Below are positions 49,345 through 61,254 of a stretch of DNA of 64,000 bases, piece after piece. Each line of letters begins with the position of its first letter. The first letter of the stretch is position 1. The DNA comes from Telmatactis stephensoni (taxonomy: Eukaryota > Cnidaria > Anthozoa > Actiniaria > Isophelliidae). Below the pieces are notes generated by a model. The model worked only from the letters and a program-made list of their open reading frames with translations, ran no database searches and had not been told where the DNA came from. The stretch is from assembly GCA_029948255.1 (NCBI GenBank), contig JALIZF010001695.1, positions 1 through 64,000 of the forward strand, given 5' to 3'. A program made the translations under genes and the position numbers.

Positions 49345-51554
49345 AAGGGCCGGTTCACATGAGAGAGGATGCCCTTATGTAGTAGGGATGGTTGTTCAAA
49401 CGTCACAAAAGGAATCCATCACTAGTATCATGGCAGGCTTACAAAACTCAGCGCAACAAGGTTACATCTTTAAAGCGCACTGGCGTCAAAGAATTTTGTT
49501 CAAACATTTCTGCTTCTAAACAACCTGGAATATTCTGGAAAAAAATGAAGCCACTTCTTCCTAACTCTGGTCAGAGGACTAAGGAGAACATAATTCTTAT
49601 TGAGAACGATAAAGTCATAGCTGAACCCAAACCTGTTGCTGAAGTATTGAATGACTTTTTTATTAACATCGCCGTGACTGATGCCTCTGATGATACCGGT
49701 GACGATTTCCTTGAGCATCCAAGTGTTAGTTCAATAGCCCGAAGACAGCCCATCGAAAACTTCACTTTCCAACCAATCAGTACTGGATACATACGAGGAA
49801 TCCTAGATCACCTTAACCCCAGAAAAGCTGTCGGTGTAGACGGTATCACACCTGGATTGCTGCGTCTGTCTGCTCCAGTTCTTGCCAAAGAGATCACTAA
49901 GTTGATAAACTTCACCATATCAACCAGTTCCTGGCCATCAGAGTGGAAATCAAGTAACGTGACTCCAGTCTTCAAGAAGGACGACGAGACACAGAAATCC
50001 AACTATCGGCCGATCTCCATTCTACCAGCGATATCTAAAATCTGTGAAAAAGTTTTGTACGACCAGATTTACGATGCTATACAACCTCATCTTTCTTTGA
50101 ACCTATCTGGCTTCCTTAAGACTCACTCATGCTGCACTGCCCTCTTAAAGATGACTGAGGATTGGAGAGAAAGCCTTGACGACAGAGAAGCTGTAATTGC
50201 TGTGGCTGTTGATTTAAGCAAAGCATTTGACTCTATCAACCATCGATTGTTGCTTGCAAAACACGAGCCTATGGCTTCTCCCAACCAGCATTAGATCTAA
50301 TGACATCTTATCTCCTGGAAAGGAAACAGCGAGTCAGAGTCAAGGGTGTGGTTTCTAGCTGCAGCACCGTCAAAACTGGCGTGCCACAGGGTTCTTTATT
50401 GGGTCCTCTTCTGTTCAATATCTTTATCAATGATGTAAACTACAGCGTCCCAAACGTCTCACTCAGACTTTATGCTGATGATACCACAAGTTATGGTGCT
50501 GATGTCTCTCCAACTGTGCTGGAGTTTGTGGTCAACCAAGATCTGAAGACGTTATCGTCCTGGTTCAGAAGTAACCACCTGAATGTCAACAACAGCAAAA
50601 CACAGGCATTCTCCGTTGGCCCATGCAAGTACGACTATGGACTTTGTTTGGACAGCACTAAGATAGACATTACTAATAATGTTAAGATCCTGGGGGTAAC
50701 CCTGGATAGTAAACTTAATTTTAAGATTCACATCTCTGAGCAACTTAAGAAAGCTTATGCTAAGGCTGCTGCTTTGAGGCGAATTAGAAGATCTTTGCCC
50801 ATCGATAAGATGATTATGCTATACAAGGCGTTTATTCTTCCACACCTAGAATACTGTGGTCCTTTAATGCTAGGTTTAGGTAAAGTTCAAAGCGACCGAC
50901 TAGATAACGCTAATTATTATATTCTTAGATCTGTGTTAGGCTATGGTAAAACTGTTCCATATGAGCAGATATTAAGTACCGTCGAACTATCTAATCTCAA
51001 GAAACGACGTATCTATCAGTCAATGGTATTACTTTATAAGAGTTTATATGGAGATGGTCCTCAGTATATAAAGAATCTTTTTAGCTTTAGAAAAACACAT
51101 TATAATCTCAGGGGAGATGGATATAAGCTAGCTATACCTAGGTTTAACTTATTATGGAAGAAAAAATCATTTAGCTATATGGCTGCTAACGTTTGGAATA
51201 GTCTTCCCAACAAAGTTCATAATGCAGCGAGTCTAACTGAATTCAAAAGCAACCTTAAGAAAGCCATTCTTTAGATTCTTCAGTTCAATTTATTTTCTAT
51301 AACTATTGATAATTTCATACCATTTTTTTCTATATTATGTTTCCAAGTTATAATTAATTTATGTTGTTCACACACGTTCGTATTTTGAACGAGTTTCTAG
51401 CTCCTGGACGATACGTGTTTAAATAAAATAAAAATAAATAAATAAAATAAATAAACAGGGATAACTCTTTTGTTTTGTGTCCTCCAGGGAAAAGAAAACA
51501 AAAAGAGTTATCCCTACTACATAGGGGCACTCTCTCTCGTGTGAACGGGCCCTT
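49345..51554. mobile_element. MITE with ~45-bp inverted repeats, carrying a LINE
   Basis: The left end AAGGGCCGGTTCACATGAGA and the complement of the right end AAGGGCCCGTTCACACGAGA match, continuing to TATGTAGTAGGGAT. Between the LINE and the right end lies a further hairpin (GGGATAACTCTTTTGTTTT and its complement). Without the LINE it is a palindromic MITE of about 140 bp. Confidence 0.8.
49390..51456 (+). mobile_element. 5'-truncated LINE with frameshifted reverse transcriptase
   Basis: Two frames (49392-50294 and 50300-51274) together give most of an ORF2 protein: YRPISILPAISKICEK, VDLSKAFDSINH, then after the shift GVPQGSLLGPLLFNIFIND, LYADDTT and the C-terminal AANVWNSLPNKV. The homologous frame runs out of phase at about 50262-50270. 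AGGGAT flanks the insert (49384-49389 and 51457-51462), and the tail is AAATAAAT repeats. The upstream endonuclease is absent. CR1/L2/Jockey-type by motif style; the clade is uncertain. Inactive. Confidence 0.85.
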
Positions 51555-51770
51555 GAGACAGACCTTTAAATATATAACTGTTTAATAATGAACAGACTGT
51601 CAAGTTCATTAATTCTCAAAGAATCGACCATAGGTATGGTATTCGTTGAATCGTTCAGAGCAAGTCTCGGGATAAAAATATTTCCAAATTAAAAAAAATT
51701 GTCAGTTAAACTGCAGACGCGTTTATTCTAAAATTGTCTTCACATTCAAACTGTAATTACAGTTTAAGGT

Positions 51771-52575
51771 AGTTCCAGTCTTTTGCTACTGCGCATTTCC
51801 CGCGCGCATTAGAGCGCGCGCACTTTTAAGCATTGGTATTACCGGGGGGGGGGGGGGTCTGGGTACTAGTACGCGAGAGATTGATGAAAGTAGAAACTAA
51901 CTTTAGTAGAGAAAAATGATATTTTTGTCATTCAAATATCGGAACATTTTTAATCAAGAAACCTTGTACACTATGTAATGTAGGTAACTTTTAAATTTAG
52001 TTAATCTTATCCATCGAAAAAACTGGCGAGAAAATCGCTAAAATGGGTGGTGTTCGTTTTCAGTGTGTTTTCTCTTTTGTGCTTTCTACGGCGATCCTCT
52101 GTTTTTTTCTTTTTATTCAACAGAGTACTTATCTCTATTTTTTAATTTAAAAAATAAAAATACAACTTCATTGATTGGATTGTCGTAAATTTTTCACATT
52201 TTTACAGACCGTACACGATTTCGGAGCGCGTGATTGGGTAGGAATTTGATTCTAGAATGCCCTTTTAAACATGTTTGCAACTCATCAAACAATACATACG
52301 ATTAAAACTGATAAATAAGCCTCAGATCTATCTTTTGAGACGGCCCAGGCGTTTTCTCGGACAAATTTGGATTACGTATATGGATTACGTACATTTTGAG
52401 AAAAATCGCGGAAACTCATTGAAAATACCACCTTTTACGACATCTTATAGCTCAATAACCAATACGGTGACCCCCTCTTTTTTCTCAGTTTTTTGACTTG
52501 CCTAATCATTATCTTCACAATGAAAGGGAATTTTAAAGAAATTCATTAACGAAATCCAAGGCTCCGGAACTAAAA
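51771..52575. mobile_element. TTAA-family element, about 0.8 kb
   Basis: The left end is TTTAAGGTAGTTCCAG; the right end reads GGCTCCGGAACTAAAA. It carries the shared block TACGGTGACCCCCTC (complement of GAGGGGGTCACCGTA). The left arm has only one end of it (47085-47250). A run of about 13 G is at about 51844. The ends are less regular than those of the other TTAA elements. Confidence 0.55.
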
Positions 52576-52579
52576 ATTA

Positions 52580-53250
52580 ATTGCTTAATTTGTGTAGTCA
52601 TTGAGTCTGTTGTTAACCGGCTAGTATTAAATCAGCTGGTCAGGCCTCCTACGGAGCGGGCTGAGTAAAATTTAGTGTAAAAGCAAACACCACTTTTTCA
52701 AAATCCAATTTATACTTGAAAAGATCTGTGTAAACGCAAACACGCTTGTTCTGTTTTGGACAATTGTCTAGACAGTCAAACTGTTGTTACAGTTTAAAAA
52801 TTAATTGCTTAATTTGTGTAGTCATTGAGTCTGTTGTTAACCGGCTAGTATCAAATCAGCTGGTCATTTCTGTTCAGTTTGTCTTGTAGGCTGTTCAAAA
52901 CATATTTCAAATGCAGCAAAATGCACTACATTCATATTGTATACAAAACAAAACTGATATTTTTTGCATTATAGATAACTAAGTGACTTCAATGAGAGAA
53001 ACAATGATCAAGTATTAATGCACCATGCAACGAGAAAAGTGCTGTTGGGAGTTCCACTCCATGCTCAAAAACACTGATAAGCAATACTAAAATGCCCTTT
53101 ACACACTGTTGAAATTAGTTTACTCTTAACTTTTTATTAACTGCAAGTGAAAAAATAGCTATATTTTCACAGTTGTACAATCAGACTTTCAGACACTATA
53201 TAAATCCATCAACAACGCAAAGCCACTAAACGACAAGTGACCTTGTAACA
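52580..53250 (+). promoter_or_regulatory. Protease D promoter and upstream region
   Basis: TATATAAA at 53197-53204, 47 bp before the ATG. About 650 bp match the upstream DNA of C; the last 90 bp also match A almost base for base. Confidence 0.78.
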
Positions 53251-56200
53251 ATGAGGGCTGCAACAGTCGTACTTTTGCTGTTTATCGGTAAGTTTGCAAT
53301 TATTGTTCATGTTTTACTTGTTCGGAAAGTTCAGTTTATATTTTTTTCCGCACAACCTTGTGTCCTAGTGCTGGCTAAAAGATACATGTAGTCTTTGTAG
53401 AGAAAACATGAATTGTCGCATAACAAACACTCTGTTTTGCATGTTTTATATTTCATTTTATTTTTAATTACTCTTTCTGTCAATCTATTTCCATTTTTAA
53501 CCCTAAACCCCAGAAAGTCCGCTCCCTGTGTCTTCTCTCTTCTAGCTAAGCAAAAGCGCAAGATATGGAATTCAATGTTATTATCTAATGCAGCGAAAAG
53601 TTTGTGGTCCTGAAATCGTTAAATGCCGACGTTATACACCTATTATAATTTCAATAAACGTTGTCGGATTTGTCGGTAACAAGCCTATGCGATTCACCCG
53701 AAAGGGAGTATGGGAAGATATTACTTAAGTTATAAAACGAAGTGAGCTTTTGCTACTACCAATACTCCTTTTCGGTCTAGTCGCGTTGGCTTGAGAGCTC
53801 TCATTCGGCAACCTCTTTTGAAATAGGTGTACAACAATGTATGCGCAGTATACAGTGACTGACAATATTTGAAGACTCTGATCTTCGAGGACAACTCTTT
53901 TAGCATTCCTTGATGGTTTAAAGGCGTAGCAATCAGTAAGCTTATGTAAATGTTGTACTAATAGTTCATAACAAAAAGAGGCTACCGAGTAAACTTGTTT
54001 AGGATGCATTGGTGTATGAAATACAACAAGGGATAGATGGAAATTTGCAACACTGTATAAAAAGAGAGATAGCTTACTTTTTGTTATTCTAGCCAAGAAT
54101 GTTTAATTTGTTTGTAAAGGCACTTGTGTAGCACAGAGAGAGTACTTGAGTTTCGGACCAAGAAACCTGGGCGCCCATGGACCACCACCAGACCACCAAG
54201 GACCACTAGACCACCACCAACACCGCCAAGTAAGGTTTTCAACTTTGAAATATTGAATTGGATTATCTACTTTATATGTATTACGAAATCCGTAAGGATG
54301 GCAAAAAAATCGCAAGGCATGATTTGCAACAAATGCGTAATGTGTTTTACTAGGCTGATTTAGCAAACGCGATTCGAGGACAGGACGTAAGATGACGAAA
54401 ATCATTCGTTCCTTGCGTGTTGACCGTGACGACGTCGTGACTCCACGCAACCATTTTGAGCATAATTCATCAGCGCGCATGGAGTCTTCTGTCATGTCGC
54501 GTCATGTTTGCTAAGGCATCTGCTTACAATTTCTCAGCGCGTACCGCGTCCTCAGTTTAACGTTACCTCTTATATTTGCAGTGAGTTGCGGACGTTCGCC
54601 AGTCTCACCATGGTCACGTGTCATAGGTGGAAAGGATGCTCCTGTAGGTGCATGGCCATGGCAGGCCGCTTTGTATCTTTTTGGACGATGTTATTGGTGT
54701 GGTGGCTCTTTGATTTCACCTGATTGGGTGGTGACGGCTGCTCACTGTACCAAGCCTGGTTTGACGTAAGTCACTTTGATTATGTAGCGGATTTTCAAAA
54801 ATGGCAGGCTAAGTGGATTATCCATAAAGATTGGGAACCATGATATGGAAACGAGGCGTTAACGCCTTTACTCAAAAAGAAAAATAAAGATGCATATGAT
54901 TTTAAATTGATTTTAAACTAATCTATGGATTGTAAGAGTGCCGAAACTTAGTTTGGCGCTCCTAATGCCATAATTTATTCTTATTTATTATGATTTATTT
55001 CTTGCCATGTGAGAGACCTTTTTCTATGTATCCACAAGTTGCTTTTAGACTCATTTGACGATGATTTTAGAGGCCTTTATGGCCTCGCTCTCATGAAGCT
55101 CGTTACCAGCCCTTTTGGTAATTTGATGCAAAGCCGCCATTTTTGAAAGTCGTGTTTTTCCGGGTGATACATATCTCTGCGTGACGGGATAGTCTCTTCT
55201 ATAAGAAAGACACACCTCCATAAGACGACGGCACATATTACTTGGTGATACATCTCTGCGTGACGGGGAATACCTCTATAAAACGAATATATATCCGAAC
55301 GAACGACCCACCTAGCTATATGATAAGTAGATTTAGCAAACACCACGCGAGAACAAGACATGAGTCATCCAATGCATCACTTTTTGTTGCGTTACTACGC
55401 AGACAACGCCACGACGCCACGTTTAGGAAGCCATTTTAACAGTTATCGGTAAAGTCAATTATTTTATTTAAACGGAAAGCCTGGCGACTAGACTGAAAAA
55501 CAGTTTGTCCAGACCCAGGCCTCTTTTTATCCCGCTCCGCCGGTAATACAGAGTCCAGAAGAACTTGCATGCGCATGTGTTAAATGAAGTCAACCAATCG
55601 GACACCATAAACGTTTGGTGCGAGCAGGTTACAAGACTATCGTTCAATATGGCTGTTGTTTAGGAAGCTTCGGGCCGGGTTAGACGAAAGGTTATCTGAA
55701 TTAAATCAGCTATATGGGGCTAATTTTGAAAACGAATTCATCGAAGCAGTTAAATATGCCTTCATGATCACTTGTAAGAAGAACACATTTTTACACGAAT
55801 TGGAGCAAATTCAAGCCCTGTATGACTTGTCGGAAGGCCTTGTAACCAGGTCACACCAAAACTTTACGGTGTGTGATTGTTTCATGTAACGCATGCGCAT
55901 GCAAGTTCTTCTGGACTCTGTTTTGCCGAAGCGGTGTGGGGTAAAAAGAGGCCTGGGTCTGGTCTAAAAAACAGTTAGACTAAACTGATATTCTTGTTGT
56001 CATTGTTTCGTCGTCCAGATATAGAGTCGTTCTTGGTGACCATAATCGTAGTTGCAACGATGGATTTGAACAAGAACTTTATAGTGCTCGGACATTCGTT
56101 CACCCCAGATATAATGGCTCATCTTTTGACAATGATATCGCACTGATTAAACTCTCCCGTCCTGTCCTTATAAACAAACGCGTTCGACCTGTCTGCCTGC

Positions 56201-58444
56201 CGCAACAAGACGAGTATGTATCTTCTGGTGGTACATGTTTTATTACAGGTATAGTAAAGGGACTCTAATAGATGATGTTAGTGTCACGCGACTAGTGGAT
56301 GGCGTTACCAATTTCACGTCACTAATGAATGATGCTGTCACGTTACAAGCGGATGGCGTCGCACAGTGTCCCAAGCACAACGCTCATGGCATTAATGCCT
56401 GACGGATTCAATATTTTGTTTAATTTGTCGTTCATCAAATGAAGTTACTAACAATCAAGTGATTTTCTTTTTTTATCTTGCGTGACATGACTGGCATTAG
56501 TAACCATTGTAGTGCATGATAACAGTAATAATAATAATAATAATAATTTAATATTTATAACGCGCATATTTCATATGGATATGCTCATATGCGCACTGCT
56601 AAAACAAACCTAGTAATGAATAAAAAATTATAATTAATTAATAAACTAATTAATTAACAATAAATAATTAACTCCTAATAGAATAAAAATTTAAAAACTT
56701 ATAAAACCTAAAAGGTATGGTTCAAGATATTAAAAATCTAATTATCCTTAAAGGCAAGCTTGAAAAGAAAGGTCTTAATGGCCGATTTAAACTTATTTAA
56801 AGATTCTTCATTCCTGATTTCTACAGGAAGCGCATTCCAAAGTTTAGGGGCGGCAGACTGAAAAGCCCTATCACCTAATGTTACTTTATACCTTGTACTA
56901 GCTGGTTCCAACAAAGTACCTTTGTGGTTACGTAAGTTGTACCTGGACGGCTTAGAAACAGAAATTAGATCTGAGAGATACTGTGGTGCTAAACCATGTA
57001 AACATTTAAAAGTTAATAACAGGATCTTAAAATGAATTCGATACCTAACAGGCAGCCAGTGTAATTCAGATAGTACAGGAGTGATATGACAGAACCTAGG
57101 AAGACCTACAACAAGTCTGGCTGCGGCATTTTGTACTCTCTGCAGTTTACTAATATGAACATCAGGAAGGCCATACAATAAGCTATTACAGTAGTCTAAT
57201 TTACTTGTTATGAAAGCGTGAACTAAGGATTCTGTTACATTACGAGATAAATACTTTCTAATCCTACGGACATTGTAAAGATGAAAAAATGATGAACTGC
57301 AAGTTTTCTTAATATGTTCATGCATTTTTAAGTGGGAGTCAAACCAGGCTCCCAAGTTCTTAATGGCAGGAGATGATTGGTCAATAATGGAATCTCCAAT
57401 TTGAAGCTGGGTAACATTAACTTTCGCCAACTGACGTTGCGTACCAATCAGCAAGAACTCCGTTTTATCTGCATTGAGTTTAAGCTTATCAGACATCATC
57501 CAGTCTTGGATATCCAAAACACACGCTTCCATTGCAGCTATGGCAGATCTCTCATCTACGTCATCACCAGCCTTAAAGCCAGGTACAACTGAGTATCATC
57601 TGCGTAAGAGTGGGCCTGAGGAAGATGCTTAGAAATAATTCCAAAAAGCTTACTTGAATACAGTAAAAACAACAAAGGTCCCAAACAGCTTCCTTGTGGA
57701 ATGCCATATTCTAAGTCGAACAAATCAGACAAGACACCTTCAATGTTAACACGTTGACGTCGTTCTGAAAGATATGACTCAAACCAGCTTAATGAAGTCC
57801 CTGATATACCAAAGTCAGTTGAAAGGCGATTAAGTAGAACACTGTGATCGACCGTGTCGAAGGCAGAACTGAGATCCAGTAGAACCAACAAAGTAACACG
57901 TTGGTGGTCCATATTCATCAATATATCATTCTTAACCTTAAGTAAGGCAGTTTCTGTACTATGTCCTGGGCGATAAGCAGATTGAAGAACTGGTAAAAGA
58001 CCATTATCACTTATATAGGTGTACAGTAACAGTAGCTGTCTTACGTGTCATTGCAGCTGCGTGACACCTATGTATTACTGATTCACAGGTTGGGGTAAAA
58101 TTAGCCACCCAGGCAGTTCCCACCATACATTACAGCAAGCACCTCTCCCCGTCGTCGACAACAACCTCTGCCAGAAAAAACTCTCCAACAGCTCAGAACC
58201 AGGTGCAGAGAAAATGAAAATGACTGACAATATGATCTGTGGGGGAGTACACGGTTCCATAAGGAGTGGTTGTCATGGTGACAGCGGTGGCCCGTACGTC
58301 TGTCAAGCGCCTGATGGTCGATGGGTTCTCCAAGGTGCAGTAAGCTGGGCTTCGCCAAGATGTGATGCACTGGATGTCTACACTGCATTTGCTCGTGTTG
58401 GTCGATTCAGGAATTGGATCGATCGTACCATGCGTGCCAACTAA
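53251..58444 (+). CDS. Protease D: secreted S1 serine protease, frameshifted linker exon, altered pocket
   Basis: Exons: 53251-53287, 54120-54229, 54582-54765, 56019-56248 and 58089-58444. Signal peptide and S1 domain are open, with [23 protein letters not shown] and GDSGGP, and Ser189/Gly190. The linker exon has two extra bases (TTTCGGACC where B has TTTGACC), giving 110 nt and breaking the phase; there is no stop inside it. As in C, omitting this phase-1/phase-1 exon leaves 268 aa in frame. SWASPR replaces SWGSPR, so position 216 is Ala where A, B and C have Gly; a side chain there would narrow the S1 pocket. Introns hold a DNA element (55506-55966) and a LINE (56528-58027). AATAAA at 58680. 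Confidence 0.8.
55506..55966. mobile_element. 461-bp inverted-repeat element carrying a short ORF
   Basis: The ends TGTCCAGACCCAGGCCTC and the complement of the right end share CCAGACCCAGGCCTCTTTTT and continue with GAACTTGCATGCGCATG, about 70 bp in all. AAAAACAGTT flanks both sides (an 8-10 bp duplication; the A run makes the length ambiguous). Proteases A-C lack it. An open frame at 55656-55889 (77 aa, starting [16 protein letters not shown]) sits centrally; I do not recognise it. Confidence 0.78.
56528..58027 (-). mobile_element. 5'-truncated LINE, minus strand, in the last intron of protease D
   Basis: The frames at about 58017-57556 and 57532-56738 encode reverse transcriptase motifs: [49 protein letters not shown], then [11 protein letters not shown] and the C-terminal [14 protein letters not shown] frameshift separates the two frames. 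AACAGTA flanks it (56521-56527 and 58028-58034), with an (AAT)n 3' tail. B and C keep the empty site (GATAACAGTA once). CR1/L2-like by motif style. Confidence 0.88.
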
Positions 58445-60640
58445 TAAGTAGAAAATCTAACCACACTAACACAAAATTTGCAGACAATCTTAAGCTTACT
58501 TTGTCATCTTAGCTTCCTGTTTCTATATTTTCCAGCTTCATTTCTTCTGTTTTTTTTTCCTTGTTAACACAACCTAGACATTTGCATCAAAGTACACTGC
58601 ATCAAAACCAAAGTGATAAGCTGTGGTGGTAGGAAAATACACAACTGTTGTAAGGGTGTTGATCTTGTAGTACGGGCTAAATAAACATGAGGATACGATT
58701 ATAACGGTGAAGGCACTTGTCATGTCATGTCACTTGTCACTTGTATGTATGAAAGTTCCCAAGTGAAAACTTACTTCATACTGAGATTCCCGAGAGACTG
58801 GAGAAACGACAGAGCGCAACACTCAATCCATAGAGTTTTTCTGCTAGAAATTCTTCGTATTGTTGGAAAAATCCCAAGAGATTTCTTACACGAAAAAGCT
58901 TGATATATTTCATGAAGCCCTATGTACAGAGTTTTTCAAAACTTATAATCTTCCATTAGTTTAAGAAAACAATGTGTTCCATGGCTGATAACCTGATCAA
59001 AACACGCGTGGTATTGGGAGATCACTCGAGAGCGTAGTGGAAGCACGAGCCGTAGGCGAGATATGCGTATATATACGCGTTTTTACTTCCGGTAAACTGT
59101 CGAGGTAAAGCGACGCGAACCTTATAACAAAAAGACTCATTTCTGTTGTTGTTGTTATTGTGCATACGTAGGACATTTTACTTCCTGTTTCTTTAAAAAG
59201 CTATCAACCTTGGTGGATTTCATCAAATTAGTGTTCCTTCAAAATTTATATTCTTTAAAGCCAAGCATGGGATTGGCATACTGAGTTAAGAAATACGGAT
59301 GTTCTTTGCACTATCGCTCGACCATTTGCGACATTCAAAAAAATCAAAATACAAGTTTGTTTGGAGATCATTCTTAAAACGCATGCTTGGTTTTATGCAA
59401 CTTGATCTCAAGCTTTATTTCAATCTATTTTCAATTCTCCAATATGCATTGCTAAAGGAAATTATACCTTTTTCTGTAACTATGACATCATGTGATGGCG
59501 TCACGCAATGGCGTCATTCAATTTTAAGTTCCATCGAGAATTAAGACAAACTATAAAATGTAAAAGCGATTTGACAATTTAAAGACATTTTAGAGCGTTT
59601 TCAAATGTCCTTAGCAACGGCTAATTTTTATATACACTTTTAATCTATAAGATCTTCCACGTAAGATCAACATGTGAGTTGAGCGTTGTATGCGGTAAAA
59701 TATTTAATGTAGAGGTAGTGAGTGTGAGGATATCGTAGATGAAGGACCACTATGGGGATATGTTGTTGTGAAAAGATCATTTATTTATTTATTTATTATA
59801 TAAGGAGAAATAAATTTTACAAAGTACGATATCTTCAATTAGCTTTTTGTGGTTACTGGCTTTATGCCAGTAACACACTATGCTATGGGCTTCATGCGTG
59901 CGTGCGTGCGTAATTCGGGAATCCCCGAAGTAGACACGAAGTGTCAACCCGAAAGATATCCGAACCTCGTGCGCCCGTCCGAGGGTGTTTAAGTCAATTA
60001 TTAACTAGACGCACTCGTGCGTTCACTCGTGCCCATGTAAAAGAAGCCCAAAATCGGCTTAAAAAGGACATTTAGATTAGCTGCCGCTTGAGTAAGAGTG
60101 ATTGACATGTTGTCGTTAATAAACTTTTTAACAAGACGCTCCTCGAAGCGTACACTGGCTGCCTGTAGTTCAACAAGCCGCAGTAGTAAAGACCTTTAAT
60201 TTGTCTGTCAACAGCTATTAGTGTTTGCCTTTGTCCTTCTATTATCATGCATGGTATTATTAACCTACTTGTTATTCAAGTAGTCGTATTTTTATTGTGC
60301 GTGGTATTCGGTCTTTGAACTAACAATCCCCATGTTCAGTTCATGTAAAATACACGAAAGAAACTACTCGCGCTCGATGCAACACAAAAGCTATTCACAT
60401 TTTTCAGTGAATTTATTTCGAGTAGAAGTACACCTTCCAACTATTTATTATTTCAGTTTTCCATTCACGAATCCCTTTATTTTTGAACAATACTATTTGC
60501 CTTTTATCCTATTTCAACGACTAGATCAGGTTTTCGTTCCTGGCTGACACGGAAAAAAACCCGCGTACAGGCGTAATAATCAGGTGTCATAATCTTAATG
60601 GGAAGGTTTGTCACTGGGTATGCAATCTCCTGGGAGCCAG
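58445..60640. other. 3' UTR of protease D, right-arm flank and non-coding spacer
   Basis: 58445-58700 is the shared 3' UTR (AATAAA 58680-58685). 58740-59440 matches the left arm. 59665-59800 is a degraded SINE family 1 tail (CATGTGAGTTGAGCG, AGAGGTAGTG, ATTT repeats). 59880-60180 has several GC-rich short palindromes (GTGCGTGCGTGCG). No gene seen. Confidence 0.55.
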
Positions 60641-60689
60641 GGGCCGGTTGCATAAACCTTAATATTGTACTTAAGCGTGATCTTAACTT

Positions 60690-61015
60690 AAAGGTGTTGC
60701 ATAAAATATCGAAGGTCGCCCTGCATGCCAACGAAACTGGGCATACCTTTGACTTCGACAATGCGAGCATTGTTGACACAGAAGCCAAATACCACCAACG
60801 ACTGTTCCTAGAAGCTTGGCATTCCAACTTAGACGCCAACGCTGGCAACGACCGAATGACTCTTCCCGAACTATATAGAACGCTACAGGGCACGAGCGTG
60901 AGCTCGGACTGATGTTTTGTCTTTCAACTGGCGTCCTCGCGCAACTAACGGTTAACTGATGAAGACTCGAGTGAGAGTCGAAACGTCTTAATTATGTAAA
61001 ACAAAAAGTCAGATG
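60690..61015 (+). mobile_element. Penelope-like element 3' fragment
   Basis: The frame ending at 60912 reads ALHANETGHTFDFDNASIVD, then RLFLEAWHS, NAGNDR and LPELYRTL. This resembles the C-terminal region after the GIY-YIG nuclease of Penelope-like elements. It is followed by the hairpin at 60956-60983. Only the 3' end is present. Confidence 0.6.
60956..60983 (+). other. CTGAWGA...GAAA hairpin after the Penelope-like ORF
   Basis: CTGATGA, one extra A, stem GACTC, six-base loop, GAGTC, GAAAC. It lies 44 bases after the stop of the Penelope-like frame, tying this hairpin class to a retroelement 3' UTR. Stems I and III of a full hammerhead are not evident. Confidence 0.6.
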
Positions 61016-61254
61016 AAAACAGAGTTATTTCAAATTAGTTATGAGTACAACTGACTACAGCAGAATCTTTGTTACAATATCTTAAGTTGTTCCTTAAGAG
61101 TTCCACTAAAGTACTAATGCATAAGATTTTCGTAAGAGACCACTTAAGTGCTGATTATGCAACGGAATTTACAGCTGTTGCATAAACGCTTTACGAGTAT
61201 TTGTTAAGTGCAAAAAGGGCACGTAGATTTACGGGTGCCCGTGAGGTCCTGTAA

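Larger units (their letters stand above)
51600..59440 (+). repeat. Right arm of inverted duplication (protease D unit)
   Basis: Partner of 38990-47480. The arms are separated by about 4.1 kb (47480-51600) that holds the SINE at 48841 and the MITE with its LINE. Confidence 0.85.

Noticed and set aside
60504..60893. 129-aa minus-strand frame
   Set aside because: Antisense of the Penelope-like fragment; the plus-strand frame has the family motifs.
60956..60983. A complete, active hammerhead ribozyme
   Set aside because: The core letters fit, but an extra base follows CUGANGA and I could not find convincing stems I and III, so only a hairpin is claimed.
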